Shown here: in pieces, positions 41,611-53,331 of the stretch
Layout of the letters: each line of letters opens with the position of its first letter
Position numbering within the stretch: position 1 is the stretch's first letter
Assembly (NCBI GenBank): GCA_012845835.1
Contig: JABAKD010000016.1
Span: 18,136,125-18,200,124 of the forward strand
From: Undaria pinnatifida
Lineage: Eukaryota; Sar; Phaeophyceae; Laminariales; Alariaceae
Direction of reading: 5' to 3'
DNA: 64,000 nucleotides
Made by a program: the position numbers and the translations under genes
The notes under the pieces: generated by a model
What the model was told of the DNA's origin: nothing
Seen by the model: the letters and a program-made list of their open reading frames with translations, nothing else
Database searches by the model: none

Positions 41611-43744
41611 AACCAAGAGGAGGTACTATTCTAGAAACGTGAGATTTTTGTACATCTTGTACGATTAACCAGAGAAGGTTTGCTCGCCGCCGACTCAACC
41701 ACAATCAGACACATGCGGAGCCACAGAAGCTGAAACTTCGTGAGGGCCAGTAAGGTGATTTAATATGGCCATTGTGTGGAGGACAGGTTTTGGGAAAGAT
41801 AGGTAGGATGATCGTCACACACGTTCGATCGAAAGATGGTCCAGCGGGAGGTATAATCCATCCGAAGATATTCCAATCACTCCGGCGTATTCGGTGCATA
41901 ACGGAACCGATCTGCCGATGAGATCACCTAGCGCGCTCCTTGGCACTCTCACGCCCTTTATCTATAGAGTGAAGGAAGGCTCTCTCCTTGCCTCACGTCG
42001 CATATAAGAAGAGTGCCCCTGACAGGGGGGAAAAGCTGCCATGTCGATTGGGATCCTCTCCAGAGTAGGGGCTTCATATACATGTATGCCCCTCTAGGAA
42101 AAACCCTGTAAACTGAGGAATTGCGCAAAGGGTTTATTGTGCACGCAGAGAAGCGGCTACCCACACCTCCACACCTGTCCTTAAACTCAGCAGGGGCCCG
42201 GGGCTAGCGCCGTTGTTCGTCCGGCTAGACAGGTGGACCCAGATGCAAGAAACTGATGCTATACAGAGTACAGAGACAGAGTGATAACGTCTTGTGACCT
42301 TCCCAGGTCTCGCAAACAGGCTTCCATATCAAAATATATGAGGGCATCCAAGGATGGGCCCCGACGCCACAAGTTCTTCAGCGTTCTGCTCGTGGATTTT
42401 CTTTGTTTTTTTACGCTTTCTGCCACGGAAGACTCGTAGTTAGCGAGGGCGGTCATGGAATAGTTCAGTAACAAGCTCTCGATCGTCATTCACTGGGCGA
42501 TGTGGAGGTGGTGCGAAACAGTACAACCTTCGTTTACTGAAAGATGTACTGTAACGAAGCGCCAACTATAAGCGGTGGAGTGCTGTTCTCCAAAAATATT
42601 AATTTTACGAAAACATGTACCCTGGCACCAGATATTCGTCTAACATTTATTCAGGGCCTCCACTGCCACCGAGCACGCAATTGGCAAGCACCAAGAGGTG
42701 AGGGGAGGGAATCGGTTTGGGGTGGGAGTTGAAACAACGACAACGCAAACAACAAAAAGTTATCACTTTGTTCTTCACGAGTAGTTAATCTCTCACCTAA
42801 TAATCAATCGCCTTTGAAACACGGCGAAAACCAACGCACAAACCTGGTACTGCTGTAGTACAGTTTGTCTCTGGCTAAGCCAAATCGCATAAAAACGTGC
42901 AAACGGCAGGGAGCCTCTGGCAGGGCCCTCCAGGGGCAAAAACGCCAGGAAAAGAAGAAAGGAGGTACCATAGCGCCGAGGGGAACAACGTTAAGTGTCC
43001 CCCCCTTTCACTTCCCCTGTCCATATTCTGTCTCTTTGGTTCATTTATTTCTTCCTTCTGCTCCAACGCAACATGGAACATATCGTGCAAACGATACGGC
43101 GAACAGATACAGTGATGCAACAATGAAAACGCCGTCTTTGCTTCTCTCCCTTTTCCTATCTCTGTCGCAGATCTAAGGTCGACGATCCTTCCCTCCCGTC
43201 TGATCTAACGAGCCCCCCCAAAAGCGCTATACCCAGCGCTCCGCCCGTCACGACAGAAAAAGAAAACAGGAAAAAACAGCCAAGAAGCGAAAAAAAATAA
43301 CACTAAAAGAGAAAAATGAGCAAAACAAACATGAACAAGAAAAACGAAAAACGAAAGGAAAAAACATCAAGCGGAAAGACAGAAGACGCAAACAATGCAT
43401 GTCCCTGGAGGGGGGGGGGATCGATCCCAATGCGGGGGCGGTTTTTGCTTGGTTCGTTGATTGGGTTGTCCCTAACTGCTCTCTCTCCCCCCCCCATCCC
43501 CATTTTGATTTTGTTGTTGAGCCGATACTGTAACAGTTTTGCCTGGTAACCCTTTGACACTGCAAAAACATTGCCACTCTAATACCAAGGACTTTTGTCA
43601 CCAAACAAGCGGATGCAGCTACAAAGGGGTTAAGAGTTACCGGCGGGTTTCGTTTCCTTCCTCGCCATATGCATGCCTCGGGTCTTGACATTTCCGTCGG
43701 CGTTTGGGTCGTCGCCCCCCCTCGCTCGTCCTCGTCCGTTTGCT
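41611..43744. other. Intergenic, nothing recognised
   Basis: No exon, RNA or repeat family supported. Open frames are short and overlap on both strands. A G-run lies at 43413-43419 and a C-run near 43489. Confidence 0.4.
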
Positions 43745-44640
43745 CACTGTTGAATTCAACGACCGCGTTAACTCAACGTGAGCTTCAGTGTCAACTTTAG
43801 CCTAAACTTCAATGTCACTATGGATGTTGACTCAATTTGAACGTTCAACGTTTAACGTTATTTTCAACATCAACGTTCGTCGTGAACGTCATATTGAACT
43901 TCAACGATCATCCTTCACGTTAACTTCAACTCCAATGATCGTCGTCAACCTTAACGATTTGTTCTTCCTTGCCATATCCATGTCGCGGATTTTCGAACAG
44001 TTCCGCAGGCGTTTGGGTCGTCGCCGCCCCTAGGTTAATATCGTATCTCGCCCGTTCGCTCCCTGTTGACTTCGACCCTCGCCGTTAACGCTACATTCAA
44101 CTTCAACATTGAATGTATAGTCGACGTCAACTTCGATTTCGTCCATGCCGTTCAACTTCCAGCCCCAACGGTCGTCGTTAACTCAGCTTCAAGTTCCCCG
44201 ATCGCCGTTAACGATAACTTAACTTCAACGACACAACTTGAAGTTGCCGTTAAGTTAACTTCAACCCAAAATTTCTTGAACCTCAACTGCAACGACCGTT
44301 GTTAACATTTGCTTCAACTTTCAGGTTCGTCGTTAACCTCAACTTCAACGATAACCTCGAATTTAACGTTCATTGTTAAATTCAACTTAAGCGTTAACTT
44401 CAACGTTCGGGGTTAAACGCCGGCCTCAACGTGCGTCGCTAACGTTAACTTCCACGGCAATGCCGGCTTTAACGTTCACAGTTTTTTTTTTAGGTCAAAC
44501 TTCAACGTTCAACTTGAACTTGAACGTTAACTTCACATTCAACGGCAACTTAAAAAATAACGCCCATCGTCAACTTCAAAGCCCGTCGATAAACTCAAGT
44601 TTAACGTCGAAGCTGACGTCGTGGACGTTAACGCCGTCGC
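43745..44640 (+). repeat. Degenerate AACTTCAACGTT repeat region
   Basis: About 900 bases of loose 9-12 base words such as CGTTAACTTCAACG and AACGTTCGTCGTTAAC, without a fixed period. It lies between the convergent HMG/histone-fold and UVR-NTF2 genes. It opens frames but is not protein-like. Confidence 0.75.
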
Positions 44641-44993
44641 TTATTCCTCCGGTCGTCGGCGAACAGCGACGCCGCAAGAATCTGGCGCGCCAACAGGGAG
44701 CCAACGTAAGAAACGACACGCGGAGCGATGGGGGTAGGGAGGAGGGGGGAGGGAAGGAAAGACAAGGAAGGGGAGGGGGGCCATCAAACAAACGAATACA
44801 CAAAGAACACTTGCAACTAACAAACGGAAGAAGACCTCAAAATAGAGAAATAAAACACGTGATCAGCAAACAAACCTGACCAAAGCACATGAACAAAAAA
44901 AGGATACAATCACGTCTAACGCGTAAAGCAACCTCGTTTTTGTATTCGTACCCCATGCCCAACCCCGCCAATCCATCCCTTTCATATCGACCT

Positions 44994-47900
44994 CTAATTA
45001 CTCGCCTTGCATTGATCCACAAACTCAGCGAGGCTGGCTTGGTCGTGGAGGTCTTCGTTGTTGTGCGCAAGGAGAAGCTCGTACGCCACCTGCAATTTTT
45101 GAGATACAGCCGATTCATAGGCGGTGAGTTCACGTGAGATCAACAACAAAACAACAATGACAAACATTCCGACATCCACACCACCCACTACCCCCCCATC
45201 CCCTTCCCCCCCCCCTTCCCCCCCCTCCCTCCCCCCCCGTTCCATTCCCTCATCACCACCCACTCGCCCACCACATACGATGGGAGGCGGGCCACTTCAG
45301 GCGCGTCAAGGCCTTCATTCGGCGAAACATACTAGCTACTAGTTTTAGGTGTCGGACGGCGGTCAGCCAATGAGTCAAACCGCGCTCTTTTATTCATAGC
45401 ATATTTGCCACCCCCACCCCCTCCACCCGCAACCCAACCACCTGCCTACTCAGCTTCCCTCCCCCCCAACCCGTCTACCCACCCCCATCCACCCACCTCA
45501 ACAGCGCTAGCCTGGTCCCCCGTGGCGTGCTGAATGACATCGGTGATGAGCCGCCTCTGTTCCTTCCTGCCCAGCACCTTCTCTTGCCCCAAGGTCCTCA
45601 ACGTCTGTAATCAAATAAACCACATTTTCCCGCGACGAGATGCTTCCTCAGAATGAATTGCGTGCAAAGTTTATATAGCATACCATACTACAGCCCACGT
45701 CTTTCGAGGGTGTGCTTGTAATTTTTTTGGCGTTTCCATCTTCAAAAAAAACTATTTTGTTTTCGTCACGAACGTTGACATCGACTTCCTTCATGTTAGT
45801 GAAACTTTTCAAAGTCGCGATTCGTGACAAGTATCACGATTAGCTAAAATAGAACGTTTCAATGTCACGTTACTTTTTAGCGTTAGGACTGACCCTACAG
45901 AAACATCACCAACATCACAACAGACCATGGACGAAACTAACATCACCAGCATCACGACACACCATTGGCATCACTAATATCAAACATCACGGTGTCACGA
46001 AAAACTACGACCAATCACAATAAAGCACAGCAGCAAATAACGAACCAATACCACACCGTATCAAACCACATCATCAAACCACACCAAACGCCCACCTGCA
46101 TGGTCTTCTTGGTGAGGTTCTCCGTCAGGGGCAGCCCTCGGCCGAGCCTCCACTCCCCCCTCGTCTCCCCCTCGCCAACATCCAGACTCTTGTCATCACT
46201 GTCATCGTCGTCGTCATCGTCGTCATCGTCATCCTCATCGTCCCCGATGATGAGCATGCTGTGGGGCTGAGCCCTGTCAAAACATGGGTGTAGGCGTGAA
46301 TACACACTACCGTATTAATATCAACACACATATCAACCTCGCAGACAAAATCCAAGTACTTTGGGAAAACGTGGGCGTAAATGTGTACATGCCTTCTTCA
46401 TCAGCACAAGGTGCACTCCTTTTTCTTTTGGTATCCTGTTCTCCCGCGGCCGACGGTTTTTGCTTGCGCTTTCAGCTGTGGGGCAATCAAGGGGTAAGTC
46501 GGTACATTATAACCCATGTCGGCATGCCGGCCGAGCTCAGCGGCGCGTGCTCTGAGCATTTAAAGTCCCTGAGCAGGCTCTTTCGTCACGGGGTTGCAGT
46601 CCGCCTCGCTGAGCCGAGTAGCACCATCGAAAAACCCGTTTGTTTTCTATTTCAAATAGACCGCTCCGCGTTGATATTTGCGCTCCGCTTTGATATTTGC
46701 GTGGCCCGTTCCGCTCTCCCGCCCGCTATACAACATCACCAGTCCATTTTTTCTACCTTGTCTGCTGTCTGATATCGCAGAAGCAACAGCAGCAGCATCA
46801 CTCCTTTGCGACAGCCGCGGACGGTGCTTCTGTGTGTATGTGTACGCTTCTGTGCGTATATGTGCGTGGAGTGTGCTGTCATAGGTCATAGAGCCACAAA
46901 ATGATCAAGAAACAGCGGTGGATATTGTTTTTCGAAAGCAGTCGCTCAGCCTCGCAGCCACAAAATAAGCTTTCACACAGCAACAGCAGCAGCGGTACAG
47001 CGGCAGACGTGCTCCAAGCTCTCGCCTTTGTGCCAGTCACGGTGTATGTGTTTGGTTGGTGCACAGCAGCAGGAGGAGATCGAACCACGGCAGTAATTTC
47101 ACGGCCAATGCAACAATCAAACACACATCGTCGGACCTCATACCAGGTATACGAAGCAGACAGCAGAATAAAAAATCAGTAGCGCATACATATCACTGGA
47201 ACGCCTATGTTCCTTTTCGACGTGCGGTGCCCCCGGGGTATCAAGCCAACCCCACCCCGAAGGAGAAACTTGTATAATAAAAATATTGCGGACCAAGCCT
47301 ACAAAAGGGGGAGGGGGGGGGGGGGTATACTCAATTTGTGCATGGCCGTAGTCGTATGACTATAGACCCTCGCATCCCTACTACGCCGGAACAGAGGAAA
47401 GTCGTATTTTTCACCAACCAGGCCGACATTGCTTGCACCAAGCGCGAAGCCCCGTGAGGTGTTCGGCGAGTCGCATGAAGGGTGAACTGCATCCTCCCAA
47501 GAACCACTCGCAAGACGGACTTCGGCACCTTTTTGCCTACTCTCTTGGATACGGATGGCAGCGCCAATCACTTACTTTGTTTTCTGGTGTGGCCACTCCA
47601 GAGACAGCAAAGGGTTTTCCTATGTAACTGCCTCGTGGGTGCCTTGCCATACAGTAGGGGGAATCATTTGTGGGGGCATTTTTTCGGAGAGGCTTTCGGC
47701 CACTCGTGCGAGTGACTCCCCTGTTCCGTTTCGGTCTTAAGCTTTCGCGCTATTTTACTCGGCTACATGAATCCGTAATGGAATGGTAAGCTACGCTGCG
47801 CCAAAACAGTCGCCTCAACTACTTTTGGTCCGTGAGGTAGAGAGTCACTCGTGCGACTGACTTAAACGCAGTGGCGAAAATGGGGTTACCGAAGCTTCGG

Positions 47901-50900
47901 TCTGCGAAAAGAAAAAAATCCCAGCACGTCACACCTACAACCGAGGGTGCAGTTCCAACTTCTGGCGTAAGCAGCACGATAGCACGACATAGCACATAGC
48001 ATACCTTCCCGTTGCACTGGGTCCCCGTAGGCTGAACGAAGCCTCGCCTGGTAGCTGCGAGCGCAGCGACTCCAGCATCTCGTCGAGCTTACCATCCATA
48101 TTGATGCCGTTGAAAGATTGGTCCGATAGGTTGATAATGCGGGACATGCCATCCGTGCCCTTAAAAAACAAAACAGGGAGGGGAGGGGGGGGGGGGGTCA
48201 ATAGGACGAGAGGGGGGGAGGGGAGGACGAGTGGGCGGGTGAGGAAGGCGAAGGGGGGAGGTAGAGGAGAGGTTGGGACAGCGGCAGGGAAAGGGCAGGG
48301 CAGGGACGAGGGAGGACGTGCGAGAGAAGGGAAGAGGTAGGTGGGGGGTGTCAGGGGTAATGAGTGGGGGGGCGGAGGAGGAGGGGGGGGGGGGGGGGGG
48401 GGGGGGGCAGGAAGAGGGGAAGAAGGTCGAGGGGGGGGAGAAGGAGAAGCGGGGAGAGGGGACGGCAAAATTGTCATGAGAAGTTTACTCGTGAATTCCT
48501 TCACTACCGCAAATAATACAGGGTACAAGTAGCATGACTCATAATCGATCCGTCGGTAGAACCAACCCCGTCGGTAGTCAACCCATTCAGCACCGTACCC
48601 AAGTTTTGGGGGACAGCCTACGTATAACTAGAAGGGTCCTGACGTCAAGGCTCACCTCTCCCATTTGAAGTCCGCCCAGGCCCATTGCCGCCCGCAGCTC
48701 CTTGCCCGACTGGGGGGGTGGAGGAAGGCTAGCGTGGTGGTGGACCATCAACCACCTGCCGGACGGGCGAACGGACGAACGAACGAACATATGAACACAC
48801 TAATGAAACTACCAGCAAGGGGGGGCACCCTTCACCGTACCGTACACGCGCATACGATAGCTGTCGTCAAGGAACGACAGGGCCTCAGTACAACCTAAGG
48901 CAAGGCAAGGCAAGGCAAGGCAAGGCAAGGCAAGGCAAGGCAAGGCACGGAAGTCTTACACACAATACAAAAAAAATGCTTCAGCGACGGCGGCCGCGGT
49001 GTGCTTCATTATTGTTCCCTCACGGATATCACTTGCGCCAACATACACCTCCCCCCCCCTCCCCCATGCAACAACTGAGTACGCCTCACCCCTCCCCCCC
49101 CCTCACCCCTGCCGCTCTCACCTCCCGCCTGCCTTCCGGTAGATATTGGTCACGTTCAAGTGTCGGGGCTTCTTCTTCTTCTTAGCACTACCCCCGCCAC
49201 TCCCGCCTCCCCCAAGCTGCGCCGACACAGCCTCCTCCATAGCCGAAGCCTGCTTGACGGCATCGCGGGAAGCTATCTCCGCCTTCATGGAGGAGAGCCA
49301 GGAGGCGGCGGTGTCATGGGGACCGCCGCCCGATCCCCCCGTTGTGACTTCCTCTTTGCACTGCACCACCGCGGTGGTTCCCCTCACCCTTATCTTGACG
49401 TCGGTCGGCTGGATATGTTAGATCGTTTGTATATAAAGTAAAAAAATACAGAAAGAAAGAACACGCGGGCGCGCGAGCAGGAGGGCGGAGGGGCGAGGGA
49501 GGCGGGTAAGAGGGGCAAAACCATCCACCATATGTATGGTACAGCAGCATAGTGGGAACTACAGTAATACATATATAAAATAGATATGATGTTGGATCTA
49601 GCTCAAAATTCCCCACCTAGAGTCAAAATACCAACACCAACCACTACAAGTTAGTGGAGAAAAACAAAATATATATTATAAAAAATGAAAATGTTATAAT
49701 AGGACCCTTCCCATTAAGTGAAAAAAATAACCCACATAGTACATTACAAGTACCAACAACGCAGCTTGCAAAGATGAGTATAGACCTTAATTCGTCGAAC
49801 TCACAGCTGACGTCCTCAAATATATATATATAAAAAAGAGGGGTAGGGGGGGGTACTCGTATCATGCATGGCCGTAGTCGTGTCACCTTAGACCATAGAC
49901 CCCCGAATCCCTACAATGCCGGGATGGGGCACGCCGGGTTTTCACCGACAAGGCAGACATACTGACACCCTTTGCGGGGGTGGGGATACAACACGATGAA
50001 TAATGCTTCCGCTTCCGAGCAAGGGGGCAAGTTGATCGGCCAACACGAGGCCTCGTCGACAATAAGGAAGTTTCCGTTGTTTCGCGTGGCTGAGTTGGCG
50101 GGACGATACGACGAATTATGAAGTTGGGTATCGAAAGCAGCCAACTAATTTATTTTAGCCGACTAAAGGCTGAAAAGCGAAGAGAGCCCAAAAAGCCCCC
50201 GGTTGGGCCCTGGGGGATCGCCGCTGGTAAGAGTCTCTTGCCTTGATGATGCTGGTAGAAAAGCGGCCGTCGCCCGAGGAGAAGAGGGACCGCCACGACC
50301 GCGAAACGGCTTGGTGCCCCGTGACTGGTCCATCCCCCGGATGCACGCACATCACGTCATTGCTAGGCATCCACAGCGACGCCATGCGATCCGGGTCCTG
50401 CCTCGCACAAAAAAAAACGAAAAACGATGAAACACACACAAAAAAAAAGTTCTATGAGCAGCCAGAAGTGGGAGCTCCAGAAAAGAGGCAGAAATATTCA
50501 ACGGCTTCGGTAAATAACACTCAAAGGTTCAGGGCAAATAAAGTTTAGCGTTGAACTAAGTTGTATGAATAGCTATTTGACGTACCTTGGCAGTGAAGGC
50601 CGCGTAAAACGCAGAGTTTGTCGACAGTACCGAGGACGTCTCGTCCATATGAATCCTGAAACCGTGCAGACAGAGAGAAAAGCAGACAGCCAGACAAAAC
50701 AACACAATGATCATACATGTGCGCGGATTGCGGGGTCAAGGGATTGCACGGCGGCACGCCTGTCCGTTGAACACAGCACAGTTGGGTGGGGGATGCGCGT
50801 ACAGCCTCCACTGAACACAAAACGAAGAGGTGAGGTGTGCGCGTACGGCCCCAATCCTAACCCTAACCCTGATCCTTCCGCTGGACGAGAACAAGGTAGT

Positions 50901-52793
50901 GTACGTCACCGCTACTATAACCCTAGCCCTAACCCTGGTCCTGACCCTTAATTTTCAAACACACGAAATGAGGGAAGTGCCAAAATCACCCTACCCTCAA
51001 CCCAGACCCTGACCTTCCCCAGGGCACGAGAAAGCTAGTGCACGACAGTTCCTAACCTTAACTCTAACCCTAACCCTTGTCCTAACTAATATTTCAACAC
51101 AACACGAAAGTAGGGAGTGTGCGCAAATTACCCTGACCCCGACCCTTCAACACGACACGAATGGGGGGGGGGGGGGTGCAGACAACCCTATCCCCAATCC
51201 TTGGTCCCGAAAACCCTGGCCTTCATTGCTGCTGCTGTTGACGTGCTGCTGTCGATGTACTGCTGTTAATGTCTCGTTGTCATGTACTGCTGTTGACAAC
51301 TAGCTGTTGATGTAATATTGGTGTACTGCTGTTAAACTGCGGTTGTTGTAATACCACTGTGGACTGGTATACTCCTGCATTGCCATAAAGCTGCTGCTAG
51401 TGAAGATAATACTGATAATGGCGTACTGCTTTTGCACTCCTTCGCGCACATATTATAGCCCCAATACAATATAAAGTAACATTGGTCGCCCCGGTGGCGT
51501 ATCAGGTTATCCTCGAGCCTGGTATAGGTCAGTTTCGTGAGTTCGAGCCCCGCCGAGTGCATACTCGTATAAATTCGTTGGGACTTTTTCTTGTGGACAA
51601 ATTGACTTGCGGAAAGCGCGAGAGCGTGAGTTAGCAACATTCGATGAACAATCGACGAGCAGTGGGATCGCTGAACCCTATGCGCGATAAAAATTGAAGG
51701 CAAGAACCGGGGAGGAGAAGGGATGACACCTGTGGCCACGGCTTGTCCAGAAGCTGGAAAGTGAAAGTGTGCTAAAAAAAAATAAAATTAAAATAAAGTA
51801 GGTAGGCACCAGGTAAATATCAGTTGGTAGATATGCAGTAAACGTGACACGGCACACCAAAAAGGCGAAACACATAACATTCGCGCCCTCTCTTTCTCTC
51901 GCGTACCTGTAGAGCTCGTCTCTGTACAGGGCGGCGCCCTTGTAGTCCTCTTTCTTCACCGCCTTCTCCAACCGCTTCTCCAATGCCTGCACCTCCTCCT
52001 CGAACTCCCACTCCTCTTCCTCCTGCGCGTCCCACACCCCCCCGCCGACGCTACCAACGCCAACATCAACGCCAACACCGTCGCCACCGCCGCTGCTGTT
52101 GTTACTACTGCTGTCGACGTCGCCGCCACTGCTGCTGCTACCAGTCATCATTATGGTAGTGGTGGTGGTGATAACCGATCCCCTCTGTCCCGTTCTCGCG
52201 CGACTACCGCTTCCTCCTCTTTCGCCACCGCCAAACCCACCGCCTACGCTGGCTCTAATAAGGCCTCCACCAAAGCTGCCGCCGAGCATGGGGCCGACGA
52301 CAACCCCTCCTCCCCGACCGGCGCTTAATTCATCGTTAAGCCCGCATGTCGACGAGGTCAGCGTGAGCGAAGACCGTGCCCATCGCGGGTCTAGGATCGT
52401 CATACTGCCGCTGCTGCCGCTACCGCTGGTGCTGGTCCTGCTGGTGCTGGTCCTGCTGGTGCTGGAGGTGGCCCTGCTGCTGCTGCTGCCGCTACTGCTG
52501 GTCCGGCTGATACAGCCCCTGGAGCGGGCCGAGGCTCGTGGCAGGGAAGCTGCTGCGGGGGTGTTGACCACAAAAGCGTGCGCCTTCGCTAATGTGGAGG
52601 TCGTGGTCGTCGTGGCGGCTAGGGCGGCGCAGAGGAAGCCGTAATAGTAGTACGAGGAGGAGGAGGCGTGTTGGGAGGGCCACGTTCTCCTTCTCCGTGC
52701 TACATTGACCCCAGCGGCAGATGTTGTTGCTGTTGTTGGTGGTGGTGCTTGCGGTGCCGTTGCCCGATGCCCCTGAGTTAGAGTCATCACCAT
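44994..52793 (-). CDS. Plastid-targeted UVR-motif and SnoaL/NTF2-like domain protein
   Basis: Nine exons on the minus strand: 52793-51907, 50655-50586, 50397-50242, 49408-49122, 48755-48656, 48159-48005, 46273-46096, 45604-45497, 45089-44994; 678 residues. All phases join, including three 2/1 splits. The N-terminus has a hydrophobic signal (YGFLCAALAATTTTT) and AKAHAFVV at 69-76, the heterokont plastid cleavage motif with Phe74. Residues 265-296 are a UVR-like helix pair (ALEKRLEKAVKKEDYKGAA). Residues about 300-480 form a SnoaL/NTF2-like cone: NSAFYAAFTAKDPDRMASLW, DVMCVHPGDGPVTGH, DVKIRVRGTTAVVQCKEEV and GRWLMVHHHAS. Plants have chloroplast NTF2-like proteins of this kind; ligand unknown. 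The C-terminus adds 200 residues with an Asp run (about 564-576) and helical segments. Intron 3 uses a GC donor (AAG|GCAAGA). Two introns hold dispersed elements. Confidence 0.88.
47325..47720 (+). mobile_element. Dispersed GTACTCAT element, copy 10 (long form, truncated)
   Basis: In intron 6 of the UVR-NTF2 gene, after a G-run of more than ten. Carries the core, then GCGCGAAGCCCCGTGAGGTG, TTCGGCGAGTCGCATGAAGG, GGTGTGGCCACTCCAGAGAC and GCCTCGTGGGTGCC, as in copies 5 and 12. It lacks their tRNA-like end. Confidence 0.87.
48898..48946 (+). repeat. CAAGG pentanucleotide microsatellite
   Basis: About nine perfect CAAGG units. It lies in intron 4 of the UVR-NTF2 gene. Confidence 0.97.
49853..49965 (+). 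repeat. Dispersed GTACTCAT element, copy 11
   Basis: In intron 3 of the UVR-NTF2 gene, preceded by GGGTAGGGGGGG. Core words GTACTCGTATCATGCATGGC, CCCTACAATGCCGGGATGGG and GGGTTTTCACCGACAAGGCA are present. Confidence 0.87.
50850..51165 (+). repeat. Telomere-like CCCTAA tracts in spaced units
   Basis: Short CCTAACCCTAACCCTGATCC tracts occur at about 50855, 50920 and 51060, with a weaker one at 50990, separated by similar spacers (ACACGA(A)..GGGAG(T)GTGC). Unit length is about 70-130 bases. In intron 1 of the UVR-NTF2 gene. Related words occur at 25020-25060. Confidence 0.7.
51484..51562 (+). repeat. tRNA-like / SINE-head-like sequence, copy b
   Basis: Starts GGTCGCCCCGGTGGCGTATC and has a perfect B-box match (GAGTTCGAGCCCC) 45 bases later, so it could bind TFIIIC. 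The acceptor and T stems do not pair properly, so it is a tRNA pseudogene or SINE head, not a tRNA. In intron 1 of the UVR-NTF2 gene. Confidence 0.5.
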
Positions 52794-53331
52794 TGCTGCG
52801 TCAAGATGGTATACTGCGTTTAGCCAGCTCCTGCTGCTCCTGCTGCTGCTACTGCTGATGCTGCTGTGTCTTCAACCTTTGTGATGATCTATACGAATGC
52901 CGTATTGAACCTCCCTCACGTCGCTCAAGCGGTCTTGCGTGGTTGCAGCTGGCGGTAAGGAGGCCGGTTGGTCGATCGACCGCAAGAATGTTCTCCTACT
53001 CGCGTACCAAGACAGGGGGTAGATCTTGCCCCTCTCCAATGAGGAGGAGATAGAAGCAACCTCAGCCTCGTCGTGCTATATGAGCTGCCACGGGCTGCTA
53101 CCACGTACACGTACAACGACGACTCACCAAACGTCTCGAAAGATAAAGCCCTCAATGCCCCAGCCACCCCGAGCGCTCCTTCACTTCCTCTTCCCTGCGC
53201 TAGCTTGTAAACCGAGCAACGACGGAACGCCGGTAAGCACCCTACCCCGAGCCGAAGCAGTGTAGTGCGGGCCTGGTGCTAAGCGGGCTGGGGGCTGGCT
53301 GAGGGTCCCTATTCGCTGGTTTCCAGGTTTC
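52794..53331. promoter_or_regulatory. Divergent region between UVR-NTF2 gene and THOC1
   Basis: About 540 bases between start codons of opposite strands. CTGCTG/CTCCTG repeats at 52830-52870 probably lie in the 5-prime UTR of the UVR-NTF2 gene. A TTTCCAG acceptor-like site at 53326 hints that THOC1 may have an upstream non-coding exon. No named promoter element was seen. Confidence 0.45.

Noticed and set aside
45090-45131. Upstream extension of the last UVR-NTF2 exon (ELTAYESAVSQKLQ)
   Set aside because: It looks protein-like, but no AG acceptor precedes it. The first AG after the T-rich tract is the TTGCAG at 45090.
45279-45332. Possible extra exon of the UVR-NTF2 gene (YVSPNEGLDAPEVARLPS) between the last two exons
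   Set aside because: Its donor would leave phase 2 and force the last exon out of the frame that ends cleanly in TAG. The direct join of the flanking exons is in phase.
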